Origin: CAYTSW01 sp964440605
GTDB taxonomy: Bacteria; Planctomycetota; Phycisphaerae; Phycisphaerales; UBA1924
Assembly (NCBI GenBank): GCA_964440605.1
Contig: CAYTSW010000047.1
Span: forward strand, 1 to 18,727
Length of the DNA stretch: 18,727 nucleotides
Direction of reading: 5' to 3'
Shown here: in pieces, positions 1 to 7,511 of the stretch
How positions within the stretch are numbered: the stretch's first letter is position 1
How the letters are laid out: the number at the start of each line of letters is the position of its first letter
The notes under the pieces: model-generated
What the model saw: the letters and a program-made list of their open reading frames with translations, nothing else
What the model was told of the DNA's origin: nothing
Database searches by the model: none
Made by a program: the position numbers and the translations under genes

Positions 1-267
1 CGCGGCGTGGTGCAGATGAACCTTCTCGTCGGCTCCGAATCGGTCGGCCAACGCAGCAAACGCGGTGCTGTTGGGCTCGAAGGCGTGCACCTCCGCCCCG
101 AGTGCGCGCATCTGCGAGGTGACATCGCCCACGTTGGCCCCGGCGTCGATCGCGAGATCCCCGGGGCGAAGCACGTCCTCCGGGATACGGGTGATTGCGG
201 CGGGCACGTCCAACAGACCACTCCTTGCCCGGACAATCGAGGAGCGTCCCAACTTCTTCACCTTCAC
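1..267 (-). CDS. FkbM-type SAM methyltransferase, N-terminal fragment cut by window edge
   Basis: The first 89 codons of a gene that continues beyond base 1. The reading frame gives a class I SAM-binding signature, DAGANVGDVTSQM at about residues 40-52, followed by VHAFEPN, the acidic second-strand motif typical of FkbM-family methyltransferases. These enzymes usually O-methylate sugars or other small molecules and are common in glycan clusters. I start it at GTG 267 because that codon overlaps the TGA stop of the GSCFA gene (GTGA), as at several other junctions here; an in-frame GTG at 261 is an alternative. It is the third gene of the operon with the methyltransferase at 1286-1948 and the GSCFA gene. 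The C-terminal half, including most of the substrate-determining part, is not in the window, so the substrate cannot be inferred. Confidence 0.8.
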   Translation of the reverse strand, partial: MKVKKLGRSSIVRARSGLLDVPAAITRIPEDVLRPGDLAIDAGANVGDVTSQMRALGAEVHAFEPNSTAFAALADRFGADEKVHLHHAA

Positions 268-1289
268 GCGGCTCGAGCGCCCGAAGCCGGGCCGAAGTGG
301 CGCACAAAGGTCGCCATGATCCGCTCAACCACCTCCGGCCTGACATGGCGATTGTCCTCGACAAACGGGTGCCCGCTCATCCGGGTGACGATCTCGTAGG
401 CGGGGAAGTACGTCACCACTCCCGGGTGTCGTCGAACGATCTCTTCCGCGGCAAGCCGCAGCGTCGCCTTGGACACCGTGTCGGCCTGAACCGCCGAAGT
501 GGCCCTGAACGTCGCAAGCAACGGCACGGGCGACACGGTTAGGACGATCTTCGCACCGCGGTTCTCGCGACCGACCAGCTCGACGACTTCGCTGATGTTG
601 TCGGCGTTCTCGTCGATCGACAACGCCCTACACGCGTGCTTCGCGCTATCGAAGATCCACCGCGGCGGCATCTCGTAGAACGTGACGCCGTCATCTCGCC
701 GGCACCACACCTCGTTCTGACCGATCGTCACGATCAATACATCCAATGCGCGCACCAGCCGACGCATGGCCGCGTAATGAGCTGCCGTCTCGGCGCGCAT
801 CGACTCCTCGTCCGGCCAGCACACGCACTGACGGTATGGCGAACCGAGCATTCCTTCGAGGTCCCAAAAGGGCTCTTCGAGTTCCGGCGCTTCGAAGGCC
901 CAGGTAAAGATCTGCCGCATGCACGCCGTGTTGAAGATGTTGCCAAAGCGAGCCGAACCGCTTTCCGTCGCGGGTCCTCCCTCGGCCTGGAGGTAGCGGA
1001 AGCCGCGGGCCATCAGCGACTTCTTGATCTCCCAGGCGAAGCAACTGCCCGCGGTCGCGACTCGTGTCTGGCGCGTGATCAGCCCCGGTTGCCCTTCGCT
1101 CACGGGATCGACTTCTGCGAGCGGGCGACGCGTGGGATACAGCTGCTCCCTCCGTTCAAACATCCGCGCGAGCTGACGGTTCACCTTCCTTCGATACACC
1201 GTGAAACCGCCCGATGTCATCTCTTCCTGCACATCCACACCGGGTGTCACGAAGCCGTCAAGAACGTCAGACGCCGCATTCTGGGTCAT
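264..1289 (-). CDS. GSCFA-family protein, SGNH-hydrolase-like
   Basis: A 341-residue protein with the family-naming motif GSCFA at residues 81-85, preceded by a beta-strand-like VATA and followed by a helix, as in the nucleophile block of SGNH/GDSL esterases. Two further elements fit that fold: GQNE at 190-193 (block III-like GxND/E) and DNRH at 312-315 (block V-like DxxH). The predicted catalytic set is Ser82, Asn192, Asp312 and His315. GSCFA proteins have no firmly assigned reaction; by fold they are candidates for adding or removing acyl groups on glycans, and the neighbouring methyltransferases and sulfotransferase agree with glycan decoration. I chose the ATG at 1289 because it overlaps the upstream stop (ATGA) and has a GGAG sequence upstream; a longer open frame to 1448 would run far into the upstream methyltransferase and is rejected. 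I see no signal peptide, so it is probably cytoplasmic. Confidence 0.85.
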   Translation of the reverse strand: MTQNAASDVLDGFVTPGVDVQEEMTSGGFTVYRRKVNRQLARMFERREQLYPTRRPLAEVDPVSEGQPGLITRQTRVATAGSCFAWEIKKSLMARGFRYLQAEGGPATESGSARFGNIFNTACMRQIFTWAFEAPELEEPFWDLEGMLGSPYRQCVCWPDEESMRAETAAHYAAMRRLVRALDVLIVTIGQNEVWCRRDDGVTFYEMPPRWIFDSAKHACRALSIDENADNISEVVELVGRENRGAKIVLTVSPVPLLATFRATSAVQADTVSKATLRLAAEEIVRRHPGVVTYFPAYEIVTRMSGHPFVEDNRHVRPEVVERIMATFVRHFGPASGARAA

Positions 1290-1948
1290 CGCGATGATCT
1301 CCGATCTTCCGCTGCTGGTGACCGCCACCACACACCCTCGGCCTCTGGCACAGCCCCGTCGAACAGCGGGCGTCGATGCGCCGCGATGAGCGGGGACACG
1401 TTCGACGCCGGCGCGACGCTCACCGACACATCGAACCCCAGGCCGCACAACACGCCGGCGATGCGCGCCGACCTAGGGCATCGGTCCGGATCTTCGAATG
1501 GCGTGCGCACGAGCAGCGCACGCCGCGCCGCCCGGGCGAGCCGTTCGAACGTCATCCATCGATCCGCTTCGGGCTGATTGTGAAAGACGCCGAGGTACAG
1601 AATCACGTCGAACGTTTCGCTCCCGAACTCGACTTCTGCGACATCAGCGCGCTCGATCGACGCGTTGGCCACCCCGCGCTCGCCCCGGATACGTTCCGCC
1701 GCCCGCGCACGGTCCGCGTCGAACTCGATCGCTCGCACTTGCCGCACCCGCTCGGCGACCTGGAACGTCAGCAGGCCCTCCGCACACCCCACATCGAGCA
1801 CCACGTCGTCGAGGCGGAAACCCGCCGCGGCGCACACGTCACGCCACCTCGGTTCGACCGCGCGCGTCCCGAGATCGCCGGGGACCGATTCGATCCCCTC
1901 GTAGTAACTACAACCCCTTGATCGCGCGACACGGGCCGGCTGTGACAT
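1286..1948 (-). CDS. Class I SAM-dependent methyltransferase
   Basis: A 220-residue single-domain methyltransferase. Motif I is VLDVGCAEGL (residues 50-59), the acidic end of strand 2 is IEFD (74-77), a DVAEVEF segment (102-108) fits the adenine-contact region, and FDVILYLGVFHN (113-124) is the strand-4 segment that often lines the active site. The C-terminal part ends in a variable arm. The initiation ATG at 1948 is the only good in-frame start; no strong Shine-Dalgarno sequence is seen. It heads a three-gene operon and is coupled to the GSCFA gene through ATGA. The acceptor is unknown; a sugar hydroxyl is the best guess from the neighbours. It diverges from the sulfotransferase gene with 106 bp between the two starts. 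Confidence 0.85.
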   Translation of the reverse strand: MSQPARVARSRGCSYYEGIESVPGDLGTRAVEPRWRDVCAAAGFRLDDVVLDVGCAEGLLTFQVAERVRQVRAIEFDADRARAAERIRGERGVANASIERADVAEVEFGSETFDVILYLGVFHNQPEADRWMTFERLARAARRALLVRTPFEDPDRCPRSARIAGVLCGLGFDVSVSVAPASNVSPLIAAHRRPLFDGAVPEAEGVWWRSPAAEDRRSSR

Positions 1949-2054
1949 GGCTCGAATATCGGTCGCGCGCGGGAGGCGCCTTGACGATACACACCGGTCA
2001 TCCGATCTCAGCCACGCAGCCGATGATCCTCCGGACTCGCAAAGGAGCGCAAAC
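1949..2054. promoter_or_regulatory. Divergent intergenic region between methyltransferase and sulfotransferase
   Basis: This 106-bp spacer must carry promoters for both directions. At 1981-1989 it contains TTGACGATA, which reads as a good -35 (TTGACG) on the plus strand and as TATCGT, an acceptable -10, on the minus strand. The partner hexamers at consensus distance are weak on both sides (GATCTC for the plus strand), so the assignment is tentative. Confidence 0.25.
2041..2047 (+). promoter_or_regulatory. Ribosome binding site that sets the sulfotransferase GTG start
   Basis: AAAGGAG ends 7 nt before GTG 2055. The open frame continues upstream to an ATG at 1947, but that start has no comparable site, would add 36 residues of non-family sequence before the PAPS-binding strand, and would overlap the start of the divergent gene. 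Confidence 0.7.
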
Positions 2055-2861
2055 GTGATCTCACCCCAGCACCCGGGCGTCGTCGTCTCCTACCCGAAAT
2101 CGGGTCGGACGTGGCTACGCTTCATGGTCAACACCTACTGGTCGCTCGTCGCGGACACACCCGTCGATAACATCTACCAACTCAGCGCCTCAATGCGTGA
2201 CGATCTCGGCACGTGGTGGCTGCACCTCGGCGGCGACTTCGGCGTGCCAACCGACGCCATGCCCGGCTACGACGAACCACCCTTCTCGATCGCCTCCAGC
2301 GCTACCTTGCTCGTCCGCAACATGCACCAGACGCTCGTGTCGTCGTATCACTGGCTCACGTTCCGCATCGGCACGTTCGAGGGCACGCCCGCCGAACTCG
2401 TGCGCGACCGTAACCTGGGTGTGCACAAGATCATCGCCTTCTACAACGCCTGGGAGTCGTCGTGGAGTGCGCTGCCCGACGAGGTGGACGTTATCACCTA
2501 CGAGATGTTGCGCAACGACCGTCGCGCCGTGCTCGAACGCGTGATCCGGTCTCTCGGCTTCCCCATCGACAACGCCTTGCTCGACCGGGCAAGCGAGCTT
2601 GGATCATTCGAGCACATGCGCAAGCAGGGCAACAGCACGTCGTACATCGGGAGCGCCCTCGCGCCAACCGACCCGGCCGACCAACGCACCGCCAAAGTCC
2701 GGCGGGCCGACCCGCTCGAATACCTCACGTTGTTCTCGCCGGACGATCTCGCTTACATCGACCGCGCCATCGAGCATGAGTTGCACACCCGCTGCACCAT
2801 CTACGACGCGGAGCTCACCGTCCCGCCCGCCGAGCGCGAGCCGGCGGCCCGCGCCGGCTGA
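2055..2861 (+). CDS. PAPS-dependent sulfotransferase
   Basis: A 268-residue cytosolic-type sulfotransferase. The 5'-phosphosulfate-binding loop is YPKSGRTWLR at residues 13-22, directly after a hydrophobic strand, a near-perfect match to the family consensus. The 3'-phosphate-binding segment is RNMHQTLVSSYHW (88-100), with Arg88 and Ser96 at the positions that contact PAPS. VITYEMLR (147-154) matches the later strand found in the family. The usual C-terminal RKGxxGDWK loop is not intact: RKQGNSTSYIG stands roughly in its place. It should transfer sulfate from PAPS to a hydroxyl acceptor, probably a sugar given the neighbours. It is the only plus-strand gene between two minus-strand operons, 3 bp from the convergent stop on its right, so it has its own promoter and is not part of either operon. 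No membrane segment is visible, unlike Golgi-type carbohydrate sulfotransferases. Confidence 0.87.
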   Translation: MISPQHPGVVVSYPKSGRTWLRFMVNTYWSLVADTPVDNIYQLSASMRDDLGTWWLHLGGDFGVPTDAMPGYDEPPFSIASSATLLVRNMHQTLVSSYHWLTFRIGTFEGTPAELVRDRNLGVHKIIAFYNAWESSWSALPDEVDVITYEMLRNDRRAVLERVIRSLGFPIDNALLDRASELGSFEHMRKQGNSTSYIGSALAPTDPADQRTAKVRRADPLEYLTLFSPDDLAYIDRAIEHELHTRCTIYDAELTVPPAEREPAARAG

Positions 2862-2864
2862 GCC

Positions 2865-5033
2865 TCACCGGCCGAGCGGCACCGCCTCGAGCAGCGCCCG
2901 GCACGCCGCGAGCTCCTCCACCGCGTACGACGACGCGTCTTCCGCCGGCGTCGCCAGCAGCGATCGCAGCACGCCGACGAGCTCCGTGCGGTCCTCGGGC
3001 ACGCGTACGGCGCCGATGTTCCGCAGCTCCATCTCCGAGATCAGCCGCTCGCCCGGCCAACGCTCGAAGAGCATCTCCGCGCCGTGGACGTGCCAGTCCA
3101 CGCTCTCGCCCGTGCGCGCCTCGTGCCGACGGGCGACCGCCGGCAGGTTGATGTCGTGCAGCACGAGCCACGCCCCCGGCCTGAGCAGGGGCAGCAGGCG
3201 CACCACATCCGTCGCCGGCCACGGGTGCATGTGGTTCCCATCGATGAACGCCAGGTCGACCGACGCCGTGGGCAGAATTTCCGCCGCCCGCTTGGCCCCG
3301 CCCTTGGGATGCAGGTCGCGACCACGGACCAGATCGGGGCAGAGCTCATGCGTGCCGCTGCCGATCGCGCGTTCGCGGTCGAAGTAGCAGTAGTCGATCA
3401 CGTCGAACGACTGGAGCGCGCCGAGGCCGTCCTCACGGCGCAGGGCGGCACCGCTGTCCGCCAGCCCGTGCAGCAGCACCGCGCTCGACCCGCCCGCTGC
3501 GACGCCCACCTCGACGACCAGCTCCGGCTTGACGCCCAGCACCATCTCGTACGTGAACGCCGAGTCGTAGGCCGAGATCGTCCCGACCATCCACTTCGCG
3601 AAGGTGAACCGCTCACGATCGTGCAGGATCTCGATCGGCGTCCGCTCGGGCAGGTTGAACCGCTGCCGCAGACCGGCGTTCGCACGCGAGATCACCCGCG
3701 CCCACTTCGTCCCCACGCCGCCCTCGTCCCCCACCGGCGCGATCCGACCCTGCACGTCGTACAGCGTCACCACCGGGATGCCACGGGGCCCCGCGACACG
3801 CTCGGCCGCCAACGCCAACGTCGACTCGTATCCCGACGACGACACCACGATACCGTCGATCACCTCGTCGAACAGCGAAGCATCGCGCACCGGCACACCC
3901 TCGATTGCCGGGCAGTCGGGCTGATCGTCGAGGATGACCACGAGCTCGGGCGCACCTTCGGGCCACTCCTGTTTGAGCAGCGCCTTGGTGTGATGGCCCG
4001 CGCCGTACAGCGCGATGCGCCGCATCCCCGCCTCGTGACACCGCATCAGGGCATGCTTGATGAGCGAGGATCGCAGGCTCTGGCTCTCACCGCTCTCCGC
4101 CCCGCCACAAACGCCATCGACGTACGGCGCGAGCGCCGCACGGACCGAGGGCGAGGCGGCGGAGATCGCTTCCACGGCACGCGACCGCCACGCCGACGCG
4201 CGCTCCGCCTGACCGCAACGCTCGAAGCACGCCGCCGCCTGAGCCAATGCCGCGCACCCGGCGTGCTCACCCGCGGCGGCGTAGAGGTACGACACCACGT
4301 CCTCCCACACCCGCTCCATCGCCGCCGCATCGCCCCAGGGCGTCCGCGTCAGCCGTTCGAGATCATCGTCCGTCAGCGCTCGGGTGCAGCGGAACGTCAG
4401 CGTGCACGAGCCCTCGACGTCGTGCACCGGCTCGAACACATCGCGCAACACCCACATGTCGACGGCGAGCCACCAGCTCGCCGGGAACTTGAAGTCCTGC
4501 TGCACGACGAGCGAGGTGCCCGGTATCAGCTGGCGCCCGAAGACGTGCATCACGCAGGCATGGATGCCGCGCGACTTCGCCGCGTCGACGAAGAGCAGCT
4601 CGATGGGCTCGGCCTCGGGATACACCGCCGAAGCGTCGCATCGCTGGATGTCCGAGGGCAGGAGCATCTCGCGTGCAGCGATCCGGTCGGCGAAGCGGCT
4701 CGTGTGGACCTCGAACAGCGGGCGAAAGCTCTCGCCAACCTCATACGGGTGGTCGCCGAACGTGGCGGTGAAGCCGTCCGTCTCGAAGGAGTCGTAGACG
4801 ATCATCGGCGTCTCGACGCGTCCGCCCTCGCGCAAGCCCGCCGCCAGGGCGTTCGTGCTCCCGCCGAGGAAGCAGCCGAGTTCGACGATGCGCCCCGCCC
4901 CCGAGGCGACGTCGCGCCCCAGCCAGTAGAGGTAGTTCACCTCCTGCTTGGTGAGCATCGTTGGAACGCCCAGCTTGCCCGGCAACGTCACGCCGGTCCA
5001 GGGCCGCTCAAGTTGCGTGAGATCTTGCAGCAT
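2865..5033 (-). CDS. Three-part protein: methyltransferase - GAGxHT module - methyltransferase
   Basis: A 722-residue protein. Domain 1 (about 45-215) is a class I methyltransferase with RIVELGCFLGGSTNALAAGL (48-67), VYDSFE (79-84) and LLFVDAAKS (146-154). A helical, Ala/Cys-rich linker (about 235-300) follows. The middle module (338-426) has LYGAGHHT (342-349), VVILDD (365-370), EGVPV (378-382), IVVSSSGYE (395-403) and IPVVTLYD (419-426). Domain 2 (about 500-670) is a second methyltransferase of the Methyltransf_24 type, with LVVEVGVAAGGSS (505-517), LAFIDGNH (594-601) and WLVLHDI (622-628). Both methyltransferase halves keep a glycine-rich SAM loop, so both may be active. I start at ATG 5033, which has AAGGAG 6 nt upstream and overlaps the GT2 stop by 26 bp; the frame is open further up to 5291 but that lies inside the GT2 gene. 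It is the last gene of the seven-gene operon. Likely role: methylating glycan units made by the operon's transferases. Confidence 0.8.
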   Translation of the reverse strand: MLQDLTQLERPWTGVTLPGKLGVPTMLTKQEVNYLYWLGRDVASGAGRIVELGCFLGGSTNALAAGLREGGRVETPMIVYDSFETDGFTATFGDHPYEVGESFRPLFEVHTSRFADRIAAREMLLPSDIQRCDASAVYPEAEPIELLFVDAAKSRGIHACVMHVFGRQLIPGTSLVVQQDFKFPASWWLAVDMWVLRDVFEPVHDVEGSCTLTFRCTRALTDDDLERLTRTPWGDAAAMERVWEDVVSYLYAAAGEHAGCAALAQAAACFERCGQAERASAWRSRAVEAISAASPSVRAALAPYVDGVCGGAESGESQSLRSSLIKHALMRCHEAGMRRIALYGAGHHTKALLKQEWPEGAPELVVILDDQPDCPAIEGVPVRDASLFDEVIDGIVVSSSGYESTLALAAERVAGPRGIPVVTLYDVQGRIAPVGDEGGVGTKWARVISRANAGLRQRFNLPERTPIEILHDRERFTFAKWMVGTISAYDSAFTYEMVLGVKPELVVEVGVAAGGSSAVLLHGLADSGAALRREDGLGALQSFDVIDYCYFDRERAIGSGTHELCPDLVRGRDLHPKGGAKRAAEILPTASVDLAFIDGNHMHPWPATDVVRLLPLLRPGAWLVLHDINLPAVARRHEARTGESVDWHVHGAEMLFERWPGERLISEMELRNIGAVRVPEDRTELVGVLRSLLATPAEDASSYAVEELAACRALLEAVPLGR

Positions 5034-6345
5034 CGTGGACTCCTTCACCCGAGCACGAACCCGCGCTCGGCTTACGACAACGCCCACCGACCGCGAACGC
5101 ATCACCCGCTTCAGCCGACGCAACCGGCACATCCCCGGCCTCATGCCACCCCACATCCAGGTACAAGCCGAATACGCGAACACCGCGCGCCCGCGCCGAT
5201 GCCGAAGCCGCCCACAACGCCCGCTCATGCGCATCCGACGACAGGACGATCGTCTCTCCCGCGCCGAGGGAATCGGGCGAAGCGACCCCATGGCCTCCTA
5301 CCCGCTGCCCGACGCGCGCGTCATCTACGATGCCCCGCACCCGTAAGCCCGCCTCGGTCGCCTCGGCAAGCAGCCACGCCGTGTGCGCGCCCGCGCCCCA
5401 CAGCCACACTCCGTCAACCCCGAGCGACGCGAGCCGTCGCGCGATCTCGCGGACCCGTGCGAGCCGAGCCGAGCGGTAGATCTCCTCATCGGGCCAGGCG
5501 CGCTGGCCGTGCGCCATCAGCCACGCCATGAGCCCCCCGATGCTGGGCGACTCACGCAGCGCTCGATCGATCGCCGCGCTGCTCGCCTCGCCGTCGCACC
5601 GCTCCAACGCACCCGCGATCAGCGGCACGACATCGCTGCCCGCCGGGAGCCCCCGCCACGCATCGAGCATGGCCGACGCGGACGTCAACGCCTGATCGCC
5701 GACCGGCCCCAGCGCCGAAGTGTCGCGCACGCGATGCGCGTACAACACCTCCGGCACATTGGCGATGTCGCACACACGCGACATCCGAAGCCACAGCTCG
5801 TGATCCTGCCCTCGCTCGATCGCCTCGTCATACCACCCCGCCCGTTCGAGCGCCGCGCGACGCATCATCACCGATCCGTGCGCCACGACGTTGCCGAGCA
5901 TCAGCCGCCACCGCACTTCCCGCGGGTCTGCGGGCGTCGGGACCGTCCGCACGACCCGTCCCTCTTCGTCGATCTGCCTGAACGACGAGCCGACCACGCC
6001 CACACCCGGCCGCGCGTCGAGCACCTCCAGTTGCCGTTCAAGCCGGTTCCGGTAACACCAATCGTCCGCATCCATACGCGCCAGCACGTCCGACCGAGCC
6101 TCGCGTGCCCCCGCGTTGACCGCCGCCGACAGATTCGCACGAGGGCGCCCGATGACCCGCACGCGCCCGTCGCGTTCTTCATAGGCGGCCGCAGCTCGAT
6201 GGGTCTCGACATCGCTCCCGTTGACCACGATGAGCAGCTCGAACGCCGTGACCGTCTGCGCGAGCACACTCTCCACGGCTTCACCGAAGTGACGTGTCAC
6301 CCGGTGCACGGGCATGATCACGCTGGTGCGCAGCACGCCCGTCAC
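5008..6345 (-). CDS. GT2 glycosyltransferase with C-terminal GAGxHT module
   Basis: A 445-residue protein. The N-terminal GT-A domain has SVIMPVH (8-14), the nucleotide-sugar/metal motif MDADD (91-95) and QDHELWLR (180-187), the usual ED-type catalytic-base segment. A helical linker follows (about 215-305), and then the same accessory Rossmann-like module seen in two neighbours (310-396): LWGAGAHT (315-322), GIVDD (338-342), IVLSS (366-370) and VRVFGLYL (389-396). About 50 low-complexity residues end the protein. It starts with GTG 6345, overlapping the upstream TGA (GTGA). It should transfer an activated sugar to a growing glycan; the accessory module may bind a nucleotide sugar or NAD. The bulky Trp before GAGAHT replaces the Tyr of the other two copies. 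The donor and acceptor sugars cannot be read from sequence. Confidence 0.88.
   Translation of the reverse strand: MTGVLRTSVIMPVHRVTRHFGEAVESVLAQTVTAFELLIVVNGSDVETHRAAAAYEERDGRVRVIGRPRANLSAAVNAGAREARSDVLARMDADDWCYRNRLERQLEVLDARPGVGVVGSSFRQIDEEGRVVRTVPTPADPREVRWRLMLGNVVAHGSVMMRRAALERAGWYDEAIERGQDHELWLRMSRVCDIANVPEVLYAHRVRDTSALGPVGDQALTSASAMLDAWRGLPAGSDVVPLIAGALERCDGEASSAAIDRALRESPSIGGLMAWLMAHGQRAWPDEEIYRSARLARVREIARRLASLGVDGVWLWGAGAHTAWLLAEATEAGLRVRGIVDDARVGQRVGGHGVASPDSLGAGETIVLSSDAHERALWAASASARARGVRVFGLYLDVGWHEAGDVPVASAEAGDAFAVGGRCRKPSAGSCSGEGVHDAARSHAT
5040..5045 (-). promoter_or_regulatory. Ribosome binding site (AAGGAG) inside the end of the GT2 gene
   Basis: AAGGAG lies 6 nt before ATG 5033 on the minus strand, inside the last codons of the upstream gene. 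It fixes the start of the 722-residue protein and shows that this gene has its own initiation signal although it overlaps its neighbour by 26 bp. Confidence 0.65.
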
Positions 6346-7511
6346 GCGGCTCGTCTCCTGCCTGCCGCAAGCGCTTCGCGGTACACGCGCAGCTCGAGCC
6401 CGGCGACGGCTTCCACCGCGTATCGCTCTCGAGCCTCGCGCCGAGCGGCTTCGCCGAGCGATCGCCGCCGCTTCTCGTCGCGCATGAGCTCGTCGAGGTG
6501 CGCACCGGCCTCCGCGACGTCATCCACCACCACACCCGTCACGCCGTCGCGCACCGGTTCGTGCAGACCCGGCGACCGCGCGACGATCAGCGGGGCGCCC
6601 TCATACATCGCTTCTAGCACCGTCTTCGGATGCCCCTCCGCATCGGACAACTGAACGAACACACCGCACCGACGCATCAACGCACGCACCGCATCGTGCC
6701 CGAGCCGACCGAGAAACACCGCGTCGACGCCCTTCGCGCAGGCCTGATCCTCCAGCTCACTCCGCAGCGAGCCGTCGCCAACGATCGTGAGACACACGCC
6801 CGCCTCGGCCGCGGCTTCGATCACCCGATGCACCCGCTTCTGAGGCTCCAGCCGACCAACGCACAACGCGCCACGCTCTACACGCTCCAAGACCTCGGCG
6901 CTGACGGCACCACCCCCGCCCATCGAAGGACTGACGTAGTTCGGCACGATCCGAAAGCGCGACGCATCCACGCCGTGCTGCGCCGCAACCGTCGTGCGCA
7001 TCAACGATGTGGTGCACACCACGTAGTCCGCGGCTTCGAGCAGCGCCGCCTCTTCCTCGCTCGCCGCTGCCCACAACGCCGCAGCCCGGCCCTGCTCGCG
7101 CTCCACGAACCACGACCAGTGATACCCGCCTCGCGCGACGAGCCCCGCCCCGACACCCATCCGCCGCAAAGACCGGCACGCGGCGACCGCTGCTGACCCG
7201 CCGGCGAACTGATGAGCCTTGACCACAACGCGTCCCCCCACACCGACTGTCTCACGCACCAACGCGGCCGCGCGCTCGCCGCCCCCGACCGTGCGCACAC
7301 GCAGCCCGCTTTCGCCCACGAACCGTTCGATGAGCGCAGAACTGGCGGCCTCAACGTACTCCACGAGCACGAGCTCCCCGATCGCTCCCGCCAGAGCGCG
7401 GTACACCGCCGCCTCTCGTTCGAGAATCCCCGCCTCGTCCCATGTGCGCAGCGACGTCCCCAGTGTCATCGTGACCACGAGCGTGTCGAGCTCGCGCGCG
7501 CCGACGGTCAT
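6342..7511 (-). CDS. GT4-family glycosyltransferase
   Basis: A 389-residue GT-B fold glycosyltransferase. The C-terminal donor-binding domain is clear: CVGRLEPQKRVHRVIEA (217-233), LTIVGDG (241-247), VFLGRLGHDAVRALM (265-279) and AEGHPKTVLEAMYEG (291-305), which has the EX7E spacing (Glu292 to Glu300) of retaining GT4 enzymes. The N-terminal acceptor domain is less typical: it lacks the common glycine-rich opening loop and has an ARGGYHWSWF segment at 126-135 instead. Start ATG 7511 overlaps the preceding stop as ATGA; the stop in turn overlaps the GTG of the GT2 gene. It probably adds one sugar in the glycan made by this operon. It could also be assigned more loosely as a glycosyltransferase group 1 protein. 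Confidence 0.87.
   Translation of the reverse strand: MTVGARELDTLVVTMTLGTSLRTWDEAGILEREAAVYRALAGAIGELVLVEYVEAASSALIERFVGESGLRVRTVGGGERAAALVRETVGVGGRVVVKAHQFAGGSAAVAACRSLRRMGVGAGLVARGGYHWSWFVEREQGRAAALWAAASEEEAALLEAADYVVCTTSLMRTTVAAQHGVDASRFRIVPNYVSPSMGGGGAVSAEVLERVERGALCVGRLEPQKRVHRVIEAAAEAGVCLTIVGDGSLRSELEDQACAKGVDAVFLGRLGHDAVRALMRRCGVFVQLSDAEGHPKTVLEAMYEGAPLIVARSPGLHEPVRDGVTGVVVDDVAEAGAHLDELMRDEKRRRSLGEAARREARERYAVEAVAGLELRVYREALAAGRRRAA

Noticed and set aside
1290..1448. Extended N-terminus of the GSCFA protein
   Set aside because: The added 53 residues are Arg-rich, lie entirely inside the upstream methyltransferase gene, and the ATG at 1289 has an ATGA overlap and a GGAG upstream.
3084..5531. 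An 815-codon open frame on the plus strand, and similar long plus-strand frames at 636-1577, 5383-6654, 7679-9202 and 14197-15666
   Set aside because: They are antisense to well-supported genes with clear family motifs, have Arg/Pro/His-rich sequence typical of shadow frames in GC-rich DNA, and show no domain motif.
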